A DNA stretch of 64,000 bases from assembly GCA_023053575.1 (NCBI GenBank), contig JAKZAP010000020.1, positions 15,867,998 to 15,931,997 of the forward strand, in the 5' to 3' direction. The translations under genes and the position numbers were made by a program. Source of the stretch: Branchinecta lynchi. Taxonomy: Eukaryota; Arthropoda; Branchiopoda; Anostraca; Branchinectidae. A model generated the notes under the pieces. That model did not search any database. It had not been told where the DNA came from and worked only from the letters and a program-made list of their open reading frames with translations. This document shows positions 21,017 to 33,210 of this stretch, in pieces (position 1 is the stretch's first letter; each line of letters starts with the position of its first letter).

Positions 21017-21187
21017 AACTGGAAAATGAACTACCAAACTGGAAAATGAACTTAGTTCATGAACTACCAAACTGGAAAATGAACTTAGTTCTATTAATAA
21101 AGAAATAGAAAACCGTGATTTCGGGGGTTTTTTTCTTGGAAAATGAACTTAGTTCATTTTAGAACTTAGTTCATTTTCCAGCTTTAG
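21017..21187. repeat. GAACTTAGTTC palindromic repeat
   Basis: ACTGGAAAATGAACTTAG is repeated and mirrored (CTAAGTTCATTTTCCAG near 21165-21181), forming a foldback. A segment inside (AATAAAGAAATAGAAAACCG) is the end sequence of the foldback element at 22198-22946. Confidence 0.5.
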
Positions 21188-21589
21188 ATTATCCGAGGCG
21201 ATGCCGGAAATGCTCAGGCTCACGTGAAATTAGATACCTCATTTCTAGGTCGATCCTAGGGGGGTTGGAGGGGGGTGGGGGATTTTGTGACATTCTCATC
21301 TACTTTTGTCTACCGCCTACTCGTAACAAGTGCCATATGAGCTCGTAGTTCTCGTTGTCGCAATATTGTTGATCGGTGGGTGGACGAGAAACGGAGGCTC
21401 TTGCTCTTATCTGTCCTTGGTAAAAGAAAAAAGAAAAAAATACACTGTAGCCTACACGCAGTTCACTCATGATGTAGGATTATATGTGATAGCTGCAAAA
21501 CTATATTACATTTACGTTATATGTCGTTATATTACGTTAAATTATATTACGAGTTTGATAGTTTCTGGTGTAAACCAAATTTTTGTGTG

Positions 21590-21832
21590 GCAAATGTCTA
21601 GGGACCAAACGAGTGGATCTATTGGGTTGACACTTGGAAGGTGGGAAAGTCATTTGCCCTAATGGTCGGAGGTGATTTCAGAAATGTTCAGACTTGAGTG
21701 AAACTAGATATCCTATGTCTAGGTCCAAACCACATGTTTGGATGTCGGGGTATTTTGTGACGTTCTCGTCAACTTTCTTTACCACCTACTCATAACAAGT
21801 GCCATATAAGCTCGTAGATCTTGTTTCAATCA
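21590..21832 (+). mobile_element. Family 1 alpha right end, extra copy
   Basis: It duplicates 21190-21356: GTGAAACTAGATATCCTA, TTTGGATG.CGGG.TATTTTGTGACG, then CAAGTGCCATATAAGCTCG near 21797 and GATCTTGTT. Confidence 0.6.
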
Positions 21833-22197
21833 CTTCGCAACATTCAACGAAAAATTGAATGGCTGCTTTCCTTCATGTTCGGACACAGAAGACTATTATG
21901 CTGGTCACTACGACAGTTAGCACACTTAAAGGACAACTCGCACTATACATAGTGTTTCTGCCAACATTTTCTGAGGAAGTTGACCACTTTAAAACTTTGG
22001 CTATGCCGACAGAAAATTACGTTAGGCCTTCGCTGACTTCAGCCTCTTTCCGTTGCCTTTGCCGTGTACGATAATTTTCGCTAAATTTTCATAACCGATC
22101 TACGGACCAATAAGATTACCGGAAAGAATGCCCGGGAGCCTGATACGTCACGTAAAGAGAGGAAACGTGTCAAGTTTGACTCTGTGTGATGCTAATA

Positions 22198-22946
22198 AAG
22201 AAATAGAAAACCGTGATTTTCGGTTTTTTTTTCTTGATCAGCTAATTATCCCTCTAGGATGATGTGCGAGGGATAAATATAAATTCGGATATTTCGGTTG
22301 CACTTCCGGCAAACCGTCCTCAGCGAAAATCAAAACAAAACTAAATCATAAAATCCACCACAATCACAACAGGAGAACGATGCGATAAAAATAACAAAGC
22401 TGTAAAACGCCCTCGCTGTAAAACACCCTCGGGGCATACAGAGCAAAGAGGCTATTTCGCGAGTCGCGCATGAATCTTGTTAGCAGTGGCCAGTTTTGTG
22501 GAAGATTTTATCCAAAGTGGTCAAACGTATAATGGATTTTTCGAGTGGGCCGTTTTCTGGGTGAAAGCGTCTGCGCTTTCCCAGAAGGAAGGTAAATTGT
22601 AAATATACACAGAGCTCAGAATTGTAAATAATCACAGATTTGTACATATACACTTTTAACACGCACATTTTATCTTTCGTTCTTTTATTTTTATCTGCAT
22701 CCGCACCGTTTTCTTCTGGTTTTTAGTTACATCTCGTCTTATTGTCTGTTGGTCCCGCATCGTTCTCCTGTTGTGATTGTGGTGGATTTTATGATTTAGT
22801 TTTGTTTTGTTTTCGCTGAGTACGCTTTGCCGTAAGTGCAACCGAAATATCCGAATATATATTTATCCCTCGCACATCATCCTAGAGGGATAATTAGTTA
22901 ATCAAGAAAAAACCCCGAAAATCACGGTTTTCTATTTCTTTCGTAA
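22198..22946. mobile_element. Foldback element with about 190-bp inverted arms
   Basis: The left arm 22198-22385 and right arm 22755-22946 are near-mirror copies: AAAGAAATAGAAAACCGTGA, GATAATTA.., CCTCTAGGATGATGTGCGAG, TCGGATATTTCGGTTGCA.TT, ACCACAATCACAACAGGAGA. The 370-bp middle is unrelated and non-coding. GATGCTAATAAA occurs just outside both ends (22189 and 22980). No clean target duplication was found. Confidence 0.75.
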
Positions 22947-22949
22947 TGA

Positions 22950-23829
22950 ATGGTCAGCTTGGCTTCAAACCTCATATTCGATGCTAATAAACGAGATAGG
23001 ATAAACTTATGTGTAGATTCTCGGGAACGAGGATGGAGGGAGTTACTGCAGAAGTAGAATGAGTTGCTTTAATGAGTACTACGCGTCCTTTGATGGTTCA
23101 GTTAAGTTATTTTAAACTCATGCCAAGTCTAAGAGAGACGTTAGAAACGGAATAGCGTTAAAGGACACACGAATGAAGAGTACCAAGTATCAACCCTATC
23201 TGAACGACTTCCGTTAACATTGCCTGCAGAAAACCCAATCCAAATACGAAATAGTGTTTCCAAGCTATGATTTTTGCTCCATTTTGCATCTGTCCTTATT
23301 TCAGTACCGAAAATTTTTAGAAACGAACAAATGTCTCCAATCAACCCTTCTTCTGGAATATTTTTTAACCAGTTAAGCCCAAACAAGAAATTCCAATACT
23401 ATCCGGCCAGCGCTGTACAAGATTTGAATGAATTGCACTTTTTGTCTTGGAATCTGCATGTGCAAACCTCCGGAAAGAACATCCTTATTTTGAAAACTTC
23501 ACGCTCAGGAGCAGAATGCTCTCCGTGGCCATGTCTATAAATGCATTCTCCATGGTGTGTTCAAGTATGGTTTTATTGTTCAAGGGTCCTTTAAGAGGGA
23601 ATGTTGGATTATTAGACTGAAACGTAGAACACTGGTGAGCATGGTGAAATATGGGAAAAGGTTAGCTTCCATGCCAAGTAACAGACTGGTAAGGAAAGTG
23701 TTCGAATTTACACTATAGCATCAAAGGAGAAGAGGAAAGGGGCCCGTAAGGTACCGGACCAGATTCGCGTCGAGCCGATTTAACCGATAGGTTTATAGAC
23801 GATATCGTGAAAAGCTGATAGCCTTATTG
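22950..23829. other. No gene recognised
   Basis: Open frames of 81 and 88 codons overlap on opposite strands at 23141-23540; neither shows a domain I recognise. TTCAAGGGTCCTTTAAGAGG near 23580 resembles the CCTTTAA element ends. Confidence 0.35.
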
Positions 23830-23998
23830 TAGTGCTTTATCATATATCTATCGCAGTTTATTTTAACCAATTTGGCCAATCAATTAATTAACCTGATTGT
23901 TTTTTTTTTTTTGTCGTCTAGTGTAGGATAATATTGTTGGTAGCCTGTGCTATCCAATGGTGATTCCAATTTTGTCCAATTTGATTGATTGATTAAAA
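23830..23998 (+). mobile_element. LINE 3' UTR with (GATT)n tail
   Basis: Non-coding sequence ends in TTTGATTGATTGATT. The form is that of other LINE 3' ends in the window. Only the tail is convincing. Confidence 0.4.
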
Positions 23999-24194
23999 TC
24001 GTCGGTTTCCGGATTGACCATCTGTATTCACCCAATCGAAAACTATCTGATTACAAAATTGGCAACAATCGTCGCATAATAGATTCACCGTGGATCTTAT
24101 CCGCGTACGAAGTGAGAATTAGGGAGTTGGGGGAGGGGGGGGGGGGTAGTAAGAAAAGCGATACTTTATTGATCGCTCAGTCTTCTTCAGTAAA

Positions 24195-24400
24195 CGCAGT
24201 TAAACGATGTATTTGATAGTGCAAACGGATATGTCAGCTGAATTTTATTGGAGCTATATTTCGGCCCTTCATGGCAAGGGTCCTCTTCCGGCTCAAAACC
24301 GCTAAGTTGAAAAAAACAACTTCTGGGAAGAAAAAATCCCGTTTTGTACCATCAAATATTCGCAGTCAGCTTAGGCTGAAGGAATATTATTAAAAGATGT
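24195..24400. repeat. Dispersed repeat S, copy 3
   Basis: TTTGATAGTGCAAACGGATA, TTTTATTGGAGCTATATTTC and GGCAAGGGTCCTCTTCCGGC are shared. The right end TACCATCAAATATTCGCAGT mirrors the left-end TTTGATAGT, giving weak terminal inverted repeats. Confidence 0.6.
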
Positions 24401-24534
24401 AGTTATGCAAACAAATAAATAAAAATATCCGAGCGGAGCGAGTCCCTACCACGTCTCCTAACGCGTTTACATTGTCTTGACATGATTCATTACCAGTGTA
24501 CATGCTCTTAACAGTATCTAAGCATGACCCTAAA

Positions 24535-24737
24535 CAGGGCCGTAGTTAGAGGTGGGGGGAGGGGGTAGGGTTCCCCCCCCCCAAAAAAAACATACAAAAA
24601 TAATGAATATGTATAGGCTTTTTCCTCTAATCTATATATTTTTTTTTACTTTTTTGTCCGACCGGCAGGCGAATTTATTTCGGGGGAGGGTCCCGGAGGG
24701 TCTCCCCCCCGAAAATAAATTCCTGTATACGGGCCTG
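24535..24737. mobile_element. hAT-type MITE with near-perfect 8-bp TSD
   Basis: It starts CAGGGCCGTAGTTAG and ends CTGTATACGGGCCTG. The flanks ACCCTAAA (24527-24534) and CCCCTAAA (24738-24745) agree at 7 of 8 positions. G/C homopolymers lie just inside both ends. Non-coding, 203 bp. Confidence 0.75.
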
Positions 24738-24838
24738 CCCCTAAAAGCCGCAGTAATTGCCTCCTCTCTCTCGTCCAAGAAACAAAACTGATATTTTTTA
24801 TTTCGATGACGGTTTCTAACAGCTTAACGGTGTTTTAG

Positions 24839-24938
24839 GTTTGCCGCCTATGGCGCTGGAGATACGACTCATCTGAAGCTTTCAAGAGAGCCGATTAACT
24901 CTCCTTCCGGGGACTCCACTGCGGGCGCCGAAGTAGAG
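24839..24938 (+). CDS. MAM-domain protein, exon 2 of 3 visible
   Basis: Acceptor TGTTTTAG precedes and donor GTAAGTG follows. Its first base G completes Trp from the exon at 8136-8250, giving CITFW-FAAYGAGDTTHLKLSR. It then reads EPINSPSGDSTAGAEVE and ends in phase 0. FxxYG-x-G-x-x-x-L is the conserved centre of MAM domains after the Cys-W strand. The intron to the previous exon is about 16.6 kb, consisting largely of transposons. Confidence 0.72.
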
Positions 24939-25011
24939 GTAAGTGCAATCCTTAGAATTTCCGGGATGGGGGGGGGGGGGGGGTAACTCTGTGGGTCGGA
25001 AAGTAGTGCGT

Positions 25012-25354
25012 AAAGGACCCCTCGCACTTTTTACTCTTCAACTTACAGTAGTATAAATTATTTGAATACTTTAAGACTAGGCTGTGCTTTCGACAAATAA
25101 CACACGGTTTTGGCCGTTTTAAGCCTTTCCGAGACCCGTTGACTTGCAGCAAAAACAGGGAAACTTGTCGCAGATAACCGTCGACAGCGTGATACATCGA
25201 AGGTAGGAAAAGACGGCAAATGAGAAAATCAGCGTGGTTGTGTTAGAGGGGTTAGAATATACTGTACGAAACTGGGGTCTCTGGGTTTTGAAATATTTGG
25301 AGTGGTTATGGAAGCAGGTTGCGTTATTATTATAGATAAGACAGGTCCTTTAAA
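25012..25354. mobile_element. CCTTTAA-end element
   Basis: It runs from AAAGGACCCCTCGCACTTTT to GGTTGCG..ATTATAGATAAGACAGGTCCTTT, with short inverted ends AAAGGACC/GGTCCTTT. The middle (TTGAATACTTTAAGACTAGG, GCAAAAACAGGGAAA) recurs at 40490-40610 and 34970-35030. Non-coding. Confidence 0.55.
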
Positions 25355-25639
25355 GGTTTAGTTTTCCTCCGAATTCGAAGAAATAAAATTGTCAGCACAG
25401 ACAACTGGGCACATTGCATCATAAATAACAAAATGTTGTAAAACCCTCATGTTAAAGAAAACCTAAAAAAGCTGTTTCTGCCTGACAGTGAAACTTATGT
25501 ATGTTTTGTAATACATGCAAGCTTTTGCGTAACCCAAAGTATCATTAAGAATGACACAACTTGATAAAAATTCACCTTTTTCAGGTTGTTAATTGCTGGG
25601 TCTCTAAACCCCTTTGCTAAACTGTCACCTTGCTACATC

Positions 25640-25755
25640 AGGTCTCCCAAATTCCTTCTCTTAGCATTATGAATCGTCAGTAAATAAATAGTAATGGCAT
25701 TGCTTTTCCGAAATAGCCGGTTACAAAAAAATTACTTACTTACTTACTTACTTAT
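25640..25755 (+). mobile_element. LINE 3' UTR with (TTAC)n tail
   Basis: It ends TTTTCCGAAATAGCCGGTTA followed by AAAAAAATTACTTACTTAC. The same end (TTTTCGAAATGGCGGGTTAC..TTACTTAC) is found at 40435-40487, so both are 3' ends of one LINE family, oriented +. Confidence 0.65.
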
Positions 25756-26279
25756 ATTGTTGAATTTTAGATATCGTCTTGTAAACACTTCCACGTTACG
25801 AATATTTTGAATGTCTTCTTTAGTTTTTGTAATCTTCCTTCTTCCAAATTAGTGCGATTTAGGATGAGAATTTGTGAAGCCTCAAAACTAGTCCAGCCTT
25901 GACCATGGGTCAAAGCAGAGGGTGGTTTATATGAAGCAAAAGCCGAAGGTCATCTTAGCATGAAGAAGTCCAGGTTTTGATAAGACTTTTAATAACAAGA
26001 GATTACAAGATCCCACAGATTCCCCCTCCCCTCCACTCGTCCTTGTATGATCGTTTCTGGGAAAGTGACGATTTCCAGGTCTATCAGGTCAAAGACAGTA
26101 AAAGTGGGAAAGACCGGAAACTCCCGTAAGCCCCATGAGTCACAACAATCAGCGCCGTTTAGCGGATGTTCTTTCGTTAAAAAGTCGCTCTGTTGACAAT
26201 TTCTTCCATCACTTTCCGCAGAATCATCATCAAAGCACGTTTTGTTTATGATGAGCATTCTTTCTCCATTCAGATTTCT
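25756..26279. other. No gene recognised
   Basis: Single-copy-looking intron sequence. An 89-codon frame on the - strand (25989-26258) has no recognised domain and no splice context I trust. Confidence 0.35.
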
Positions 26280-26299
26280 TCTTTAATTGGAATAAAAAA

Positions 26300-26415
26300 C
26301 AAGTAGGAAATAGGGGTCGGCACCGTTTCTGATTTTGGCTAAAACAGAAACGGTAAAAAACCGAACAGAAACAGAAACGGTGATAAAAAAACGGAAAACC
26401 GTTTCTGTTTTTCCG
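26300..26415. repeat. GAAACGG-word repeat, left of family 1 insertion
   Basis: ACAGAAACGG and CCGTTTCTGTTTT words occur repeatedly. The complementary arm (TTCGGAAAAACAGAAACGG) follows the family 1 element at 31498-31520. The 5-kb element therefore sits inside a palindromic repeat. Confidence 0.6.
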
Positions 26416-29400
26416 TTTTTATGGCACTTGAGCTTACTCAAGTGCCATATAGCGATTGTTATTTCTGTCCGTCAGTCGGTCTGTCGGTCTGTCGGTCCCG
26501 GTTTTGCTAGTTTGGGCACTTCCAGATAAGCTAGGACGATGAAACTTGGCAAGCATATCAGGAACTGGACCAGATTAAATTAGAAATTTTCGCTTCCTCG
26601 ATCCGACCATCTGGAGGGGAGTGGAGGGAGGGGGAATCCGGAAAAAATAGGAAAAATAAGATATTTTTAGCTTACGAACGGGTGATCGGATCTTAATGAA
26701 ACTTAATACATGGAAGGACTTCGTGTCTCAGACCCTCCATTTTAAATCCAGACCGGATCCGGTGACACTGGGGGGAGTTAGAGGGGGAAACCGGAAATCT
26801 TGGAAAACACTTAGAGTGGAGGGATCCGAATGAAACTTGGTGGAAAGTACAAGCAAAAGTCCTAGATACGTGACTGATATAACCGGAACGGATCCGCTCA
26901 CTTTGGGGGAGTTGGGGGGGGGGGAGAAGTCCGAATTTGTAGTGATCCCGCGAGTTCCGTGCTTCCTGATGTGCTGGGACGATGGAAATTGACAGGCATG
27001 TCTGGGACCCGACCAGCTTAAATAGGAAATCATCAATTCCCCGATTCGACCATCTGGGGGGGGGGGGGAGTGGAGGGAGGGTGAAGCCAAAATTTGAGGT
27101 ATTTTTAGCTTGCGAACGGGTGATCGGATCTTGATGAAAATTGATATTTAGGATGACCTCGTGTCTCAGACACCTCACTTCAAATCCGGGCCGGATCCGA
27201 TGACACTGGGGGGAGTTGGAGGAGGGAACCGGAAATTTTGAGAAACGCTTAAAGTGGAGGGATCGGGATGAAACTTGGTGGGAAAAACAACCACAGGTCC
27301 TAGAAACGTCATTGACATAACCGGACCGGATCAGGGCACTGTGGGGGAGTTGGGGTGGGGAACCGGAAATTTTGAGAAACGCTTAAGGTGGAGGGATCGG
27401 GATGAAACTTGGTGGGAAAAACAAGCACAGGTTCTAGACACGTCATTGACATAACCGGACCGGATCAGGGCACTGTGGGGGAGTTGGGATGGGGGTCCGG
27501 ATTTCTAGCGATCCCGCGAGTTCGGCATACTTCCTGGTGTCCTAGGGCGATGAAACTTGGCAGGTATGTCAAGGATCCGAACAGATTGACTTGAGAACAG
27601 CCGTTTCCCCGACCCGACCATCGTAGGGGGAGTGGGTGGATGGGGAGTCCGGAATCTAGTGGCGTGCATAACTTTTGAACGGGTGATCGGATCTTGATGA
27701 AAATTGATATTTAGGATGACCTTGTGTCTCAGACACCTCACTTCAAATCCGGGCCGGATCCGATGACACTGGGGGGAGTTGGAGGAGGTAACCGGAAATT
27801 TTGAGAAACGCTTAAAGTGGAGGGATCGGGATGAAACTTGGTGGGAAAAACAAGCACAGGTTCTAGACACGTCATTGACATAACCGGACCGGATCCGATG
27901 ACACTGGGAGGAGTTGGAGGAGGGAACCGGAAATTTTGAGAAACGCTTAAAGTGGAGGGATCGGGATGAAACTTGGTGGGAAAAACAAGCACAGGTCCTC
28001 GACACGTCATTGACATAACCGGACCGGATCAGGGCACTGTGGGGGAGTTGGGGTGGGGGTCCGGATTTCTAGCGATCCCGCGAGTTCGGCATACTTCCTG
28101 ATGTCCTAGGGCGATGAAACTTGGCAGGTATGTCAGGGATCCGAACAGATTGACTTGAGAACAGCCGTTTCCCCGACCCGACCATCGTGGGGGGAGTGGG
28201 TGGATGGGGAGTCCGGAATCTAGTGGCGTGCATAACTTTTGAACGGGTGATCGGATTTGAATGAAACTTGTCTGGTGAGCTATCGCCTCGGACGTTCAGT
28301 GTCACGTCCGAGTCGGGTCCGATACCTGTGGGGATGGGGGGGGGGGGTGGAAAACTCAAGAAACTCTAAAAGTAGAGGGATTGGGACGAAACTTAATGGA
28401 TGGAACAAGCATTAGGCCTAGATGAAATTGACGGAGCCAGATGGTTTCGGGGCTCTGTGGGGGGAGTTGGAGGGGGTTTCCTGGAATTCCGGTAGTCGTG
28501 AGTTAGAATAGTTCCAGATGTAAAACGATAACGAAACTTTGCAGGCATATTAGCGACCCGAATTATCTTGACTTAAAAACCTGACACAACATACCCCCGG
28601 AAACTTCCGTTCCTAGATCCGAGCATTTTTGGGGGAGCAAGAGAAGAGAAATATAGACTTCTATAAATTGCGAACGAGTGGTCTGATTCGAGTGAAACTT
28701 CATGGGTGATACGAATCGATGGCCTCGACATGTAAAACATGCGTTCGAACCATATGCGACCACAATTAGGGGAATTGGGGGTGGGGAGACTTTTGACATG
28801 CACAAAAACCAAACGGATGGACCGAATGAGATGCAATTCGACAGTGCCGAGTTTATGCGGCCTAGATTTGTTATTTGGCGTCTGGGCCGGATTCGGCCAA
28901 GGTAGGGGGGGGGGGGGTAATGGAAACTTGCAGATAGGCTATGCTCCAATTTCAGTCAAACTTGATGAGGGAATTAAGGATTGGGCCCGAACCGGCTCCG
29001 ACAACGTTGGTGGGAAGGGGGGGGGGGGTACCGGAACTTTCCAAAAATGCTCAGATTCGAGTGAAACTTGGTAGATGGTATAAACGAAGATGCTTTAGGT
29101 GGTCGATTTTTTTTTATTCCGAACCAGATTCGGCCACGGTAGGTGGAAATAGAGTGAGTACCGGAAATCGTGTAGCACGTCTAGGGATCAAACAAATGGA
29201 TTTATTGGGATGAAAGTTTGAACAGTCATGTGCATTTGCAATCGAGACGATGCCGGAACTGCTCAGAAATGAGTGAAACTAAATATCCTATTTCTATTTC
29301 CGAACCACCTTTTTGGATGGCGGGTGTATTTTGTGACGTTTTCTTCTACTTTCTTGTACAGCCTACTCGTACAAGTGCCATATGAGCTCGTAGCTCTTGT

Positions 29401-31496
29401 TGTTCTTTTTTTTGTTCTTTTAAATTATCTGTTGACAAATTACTTTATCTTTATTTATGACTACAAAAACATCGTATTTGGGCTCTGCCCACGAGAGATA
29501 TGTTTTGCTTTATTATTGAATACATTGAAATTAGTGAAGGGGGGGGGGGGATCCGAAAAAGGTAATATGAGGTAGTTTTAACTGACGAACGGGAGATCGG
29601 ATCTTAATGAAACTTGATATATGGAACGACCACGTGTCTCAGACGTCCTATTTTAAATCCAGACCGGATCCGGTGACATTGGGGGGAGTTGGTGTGGGAA
29701 ACCAGAAATCTTAGAAAACGCTTAGAGTGGAGAGATCGGGATGAAACTTGGTGGAAAGAACAAGCACAAGTCCTAGATATGTGGTTGACATAACCGAACC
29801 GGATCCGCTCACTTTAGGGGGGGGGGGGGGTCTAGTTTCTAGTGATCCCGCGATGTCGGTACTTCCTGATGTGCTTGGACGATGAAAATTGGCAGGCGTG
29901 TCAGGGACCCGAATAGATTGACTTGAGAATAGTCGTTTCCCCCATCCGACCATCGGGGGGGGGGGGGTAGAGGGAGGGGGAATCCGTAAAGATTAAGTAT
30001 TTTCAATTTCCGAACGGGTGCTCAGATCTCGGTGAAATTTGATACATAGGAAGACCTTGTGTCTCAGACATCCCAGTTCAAATCCGGACCGGATCTGGTG
30101 AGACTTTGGGGGAGTTGAAGGGGGGAACCAGAAATCTTGGAAAACGCTTAGAGTGGAGAGATCGGGATGAAACTTGGTGGCAAGAACAAGCACAAGCCCT
30201 AGATATGTGTTTGAAATAAGCGGACCGCATCCGTTCACTGTGCCGGAGTGGGGGGGGGGTCCAAATTTCTATAAGTGATCCCGCGAGGTCGGTACTTCCT
30301 GATGTGCTAGGACGATGAAACTTGGTAGGCTTGTCGGGACCCGAACAGCAATCTATCTTTTAACTTGAGAGTAGTCGCTTCCTCGACCCGACCATCGTGG
30401 GAGGAGTGGAGGGATTGGGAATCCTCGATCTAGTGGCACGGGCAGTTTTATAATGGGTGATTGGATTTCAGTGAAATTTGGCAAGTGGGAAGAGCTTCAT
30501 CTCAGGTGTTCCATGTCAGGTACGGGGAGGAGGGGGAATCCGTTATCTTTGAGGTATTTATAACTTTCCAGTGGGTGACCAGATCTTAATGAAACTTGAT
30601 ATTTGGAAAGACGCCGTGTCTCAGACGACCCAGTCCAAATCCGGATCGGATCCGATGACTGGTGGGAGCAGGAGGGGGGAACCGGAAATCTTGAGAAACG
30701 CTTAGAGTGGAGGGATCGGATGAAACTTAGTGGGAAGAACCAGCACAGGTCCTAGATACATCGTTGACATAACCGGACCAGATTCGAACACTGTTGGGGA
30801 GTTGGGGCGGGGGGGGGAGGGATGATCGGTATCTCCTTATGTTCTAGGACGATAAAACGTGGAAGACTTATCAGGGACCCAAACAGACTGACTTGAGAAT
30901 TGTCGTTTCCCTGATCCGAACATCATGGGCAGTCGATTGATTGACGGGAAGAGGATAAGTCGGAGATGCGACATTTATGTTTCCGAGTCATATTCAACCA
31001 CGGTTAGCGGAGTTGGAAGGGGACTCCCGGAAATTTTGTGTCTCGTATAAGGGTCAAACAAGTGGAGTAATTTTAATGAAACTTAAATCAGAGAGCATAT
31101 GCCCTAGATGACGTATTTTAAGGTTCGAACCGGATCCAACCACGACGGGGATGGGAGGGGGAGGAGATTTCCACTCCCAAAAAATGCTCAGATTCGAGTG
31201 AAAGATAGGTGGTAAGAGAAAATGCTTCAGATGATCCAGTTAGGAGTCTAGACCAGGCTCGGCCGCGGTATATGGGGAATTGGAAGGGGGTACCGGAAAT
31301 CTTTGGGCACGTCTCTCGATTTCTTGGGACGAAACTTGGAAGGTTGGCGATGGATTGGAGGCGATGTCGGGAACTAGATATCCTAATTTTAGGTCCGAAC
31401 CGCATTTTTGGATGGTGGTGTGTTTTGTGAAGTTCTCTTTTACTTTCTTTTACCACCTACTCGTAACAAGTGCCATATGAGCTCGTAGCTCTTGTT
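26416..31496 (+). mobile_element. Family 1 element, alpha type, 5.1 kb composite
   Basis: The left end TTTTTATGGCACTTG is followed by a hairpin (GGCACTTGAG-CTTA-CTCAAGTGCC) and a GTCGGTCTGTCGGTCTGTCGG stretch. The right end is CAAGTGCCATATGAGCTCG..GCTCTTGTT. Between them lie some 20 or more modules with GATGAAACTTGG, GGGTGATCGGATCTTGATGA, GACCGGATCCGATGACACTG and poly-G tracts of 7-13. A second alpha right end at 29366-29404 and unrelated sequence at 29405-29535 show that at least two copies are joined. All long - strand open frames (for example 27505-28016) encode repeats of one peptide and are by-products. Confidence 0.75.
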
Positions 31497-31497
31497 T

Positions 31498-31580
31498 TTC
31501 GGAAAAACAGAAACGGACCGTTTTTACAAAAAAAACGGCCGCTTTAACGGGTATTTCTGTTTTTTTTTCCTACTTCTTTG
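31498..31580. repeat. GAAACGG-word repeat, right arm
   Basis: CGGAAAAACAGAAACGG, CCGTTTTTACAAAAAAAACG and ATTTCTGTTTTTTTTT mirror the repeat at 26300-26415. Confidence 0.6.
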
Positions 31581-31784
31581 GGTTTATCAGATAACAGTAA
31601 GGCGACCATCCGGAACGGTAAGGCGGCTGTTGGAAAGTGAATAGCGTGAGGAGGGGACAGCGTGACAGCAGAAGGCTGTGAGAGAAGGTCGAGTATAACT
31701 CTGTAAGGTGAAAAAAAAGGACTCTGCACCTGTCTAGTAAACTAAGCCCTTTTTTATACCCATGGTCTAATGCTGGGGTATGCT

Positions 31785-33210
31785 GGCAGGGGTGAGTGAC
31801 AGAACCGGACCTGATTTGTTCACTGTGGGGAAGTTTGAGGGGGGTTTCGGAATTCCGGTGATACGGAGTTAAGTTACTTCCAGGTGGGCTAGGGCAGTGA
31901 AACTTGGCAGGCAAGTCAGCCATCCAACCAGAACTTCACGATCCGACCACTGTGGGGGGGGGGGGGGGAGTGGAGGGAGGGGGAATCCGGAATCTTGAGG
32001 AATGTATAACTTTGAAACGGGTGATCGGATCTTAACGAAACTTGTTATTTGGTAAGACCTCCTGTCTCGGATGTCCCATTTAAGTCCAGCCCGGTTCCGA
32101 TGAATGTGGGGGGGGGGGGGGGGGGGGTCGGAGAGGGGAACTGGAAATCTTGTGACACGCTTAGAGTGGAGCGATTTGAATGAAACTTGGTGGAAAGGAC
32201 AAGCACAAGAACTAGATACGTCAGTGATCGAACCGATTCCGATGCACTGTGGGGAGAGTTAGAGGGGGATTCCGGCCATCGCGAGTTGAGGTATTTCCAG
32301 ATATGCTAGGACGATGAAATTTGGCTTGCACATGAGAGGCTTGACTTGATTGGCTTAGAAATAATCAGTTCCTCGACCCAACCGTCGTGGGGGAGTGGAG
32401 GGAGGGGAATCTGTAATCTTGAGGTATGTATAACTTTTGAGTGAGTTGTCGGATCTTAAAGAAACTTGATATTTGGAAAGACCTGGTGTCTCGGATGTCC
32501 CATTTCAAGTCCGGACCTGATCCGATGAATGCGGGGGGGGGGGGATCTTGTGATACGCTTAGAGTGGAGCGATGGGGATGAAACTTGGTAGGAAGAACAA
32601 GGACCAGAACTAGATATATCAGTAACAAAACCGGACCGGGTTCGGGCACTGTGAGGGGAGTTGGTGGGGGGGGGGGGGTCTGGTAATTCTGGTGATCGCG
32701 AATTAAGATACTCTCTGATGTATTAGGGCGATGAAACCTATCTAGAAACTTAGAAACGTGACAACACTGGCTTAGAAACTGTCACTTCACCGATCCGAAC
32801 TCGACGGTTTTGCTCAAAAATTAATTTTTATCACCCTTACAGTGCGTTTCTTAACCGAAAAGTAAAAAAACAACAACACTGTAATCAAACTATATATACT
32901 CTTGATTCCCAAGAACCCATGATAATTTTTGCCTCAAGGGGTTTGCTTACAAGTGAATTTCTTAAAGTTCAAATAACAGTTTTGAGTTCATTACAGATGA
33001 ATAGCGCCCTTAAAGCGCGCATCATCATAGCCAAATGCAACAATAAAATAGTTTTTACGAATAATACATTCTCATGATTTCTAAGGACCCATCATTCTTA
33101 TGTCAAGGATTTGCTTACAAATGATCACAACCAACCCACGAAATGATGATTTCCTACTTTCATCCTCTGACCCAGCCTTGCAAGTGCCATATGAACTTCC
33201 AGCTCTTGTT
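31785..33210 (+). mobile_element. Family 1 element, beta type
   Basis: Family 1 modules (GATGAAACTTGG, CGGGTGATCGGATCTTAACG, poly-G at 31951-31966, 32107-32127 and 32534-32544) run into a second array of CTTAAAG.GCG / ACCGAAAAGTAAAAA / CATGATAATTTTTG.C / TCAAGG.TTTGCTTACAA units (about 32820-33130). It ends with the beta terminus AGCCTTGCAAGTGCCATATG..CCAGCTCTTGTT. The left end is absent. Confidence 0.65.

Larger units (their letters stand above)
19549..21356 (+). mobile_element. Family 1 element, alpha type, left-truncated
   Basis: Tandem modules of about 100-150 bp are built around GATGAAACTTGG, GGGTGATCGGATCTTAATG and G-rich tracts (poly-G runs at about 19996-20022, 20296-20313 and 20729-20740). 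The copy ends with the alpha terminus CAAGTGCCATATGAGCTCG near 21336 and TAGTTCTCGTT. All open frames on the - strand here are by-products of the repeats. The left end is missing; the LINE occupies that side. Confidence 0.65.

Noticed and set aside
26693..28949. Long - strand open frames (up to 166 codons) in the family 1 array
   Set aside because: They repeat one peptide (..FPTKFHPDPSTLS..) in register with the DNA modules, are open in more than one frame, and contain Pro runs from poly-G. They follow from the satellite, not from a gene.
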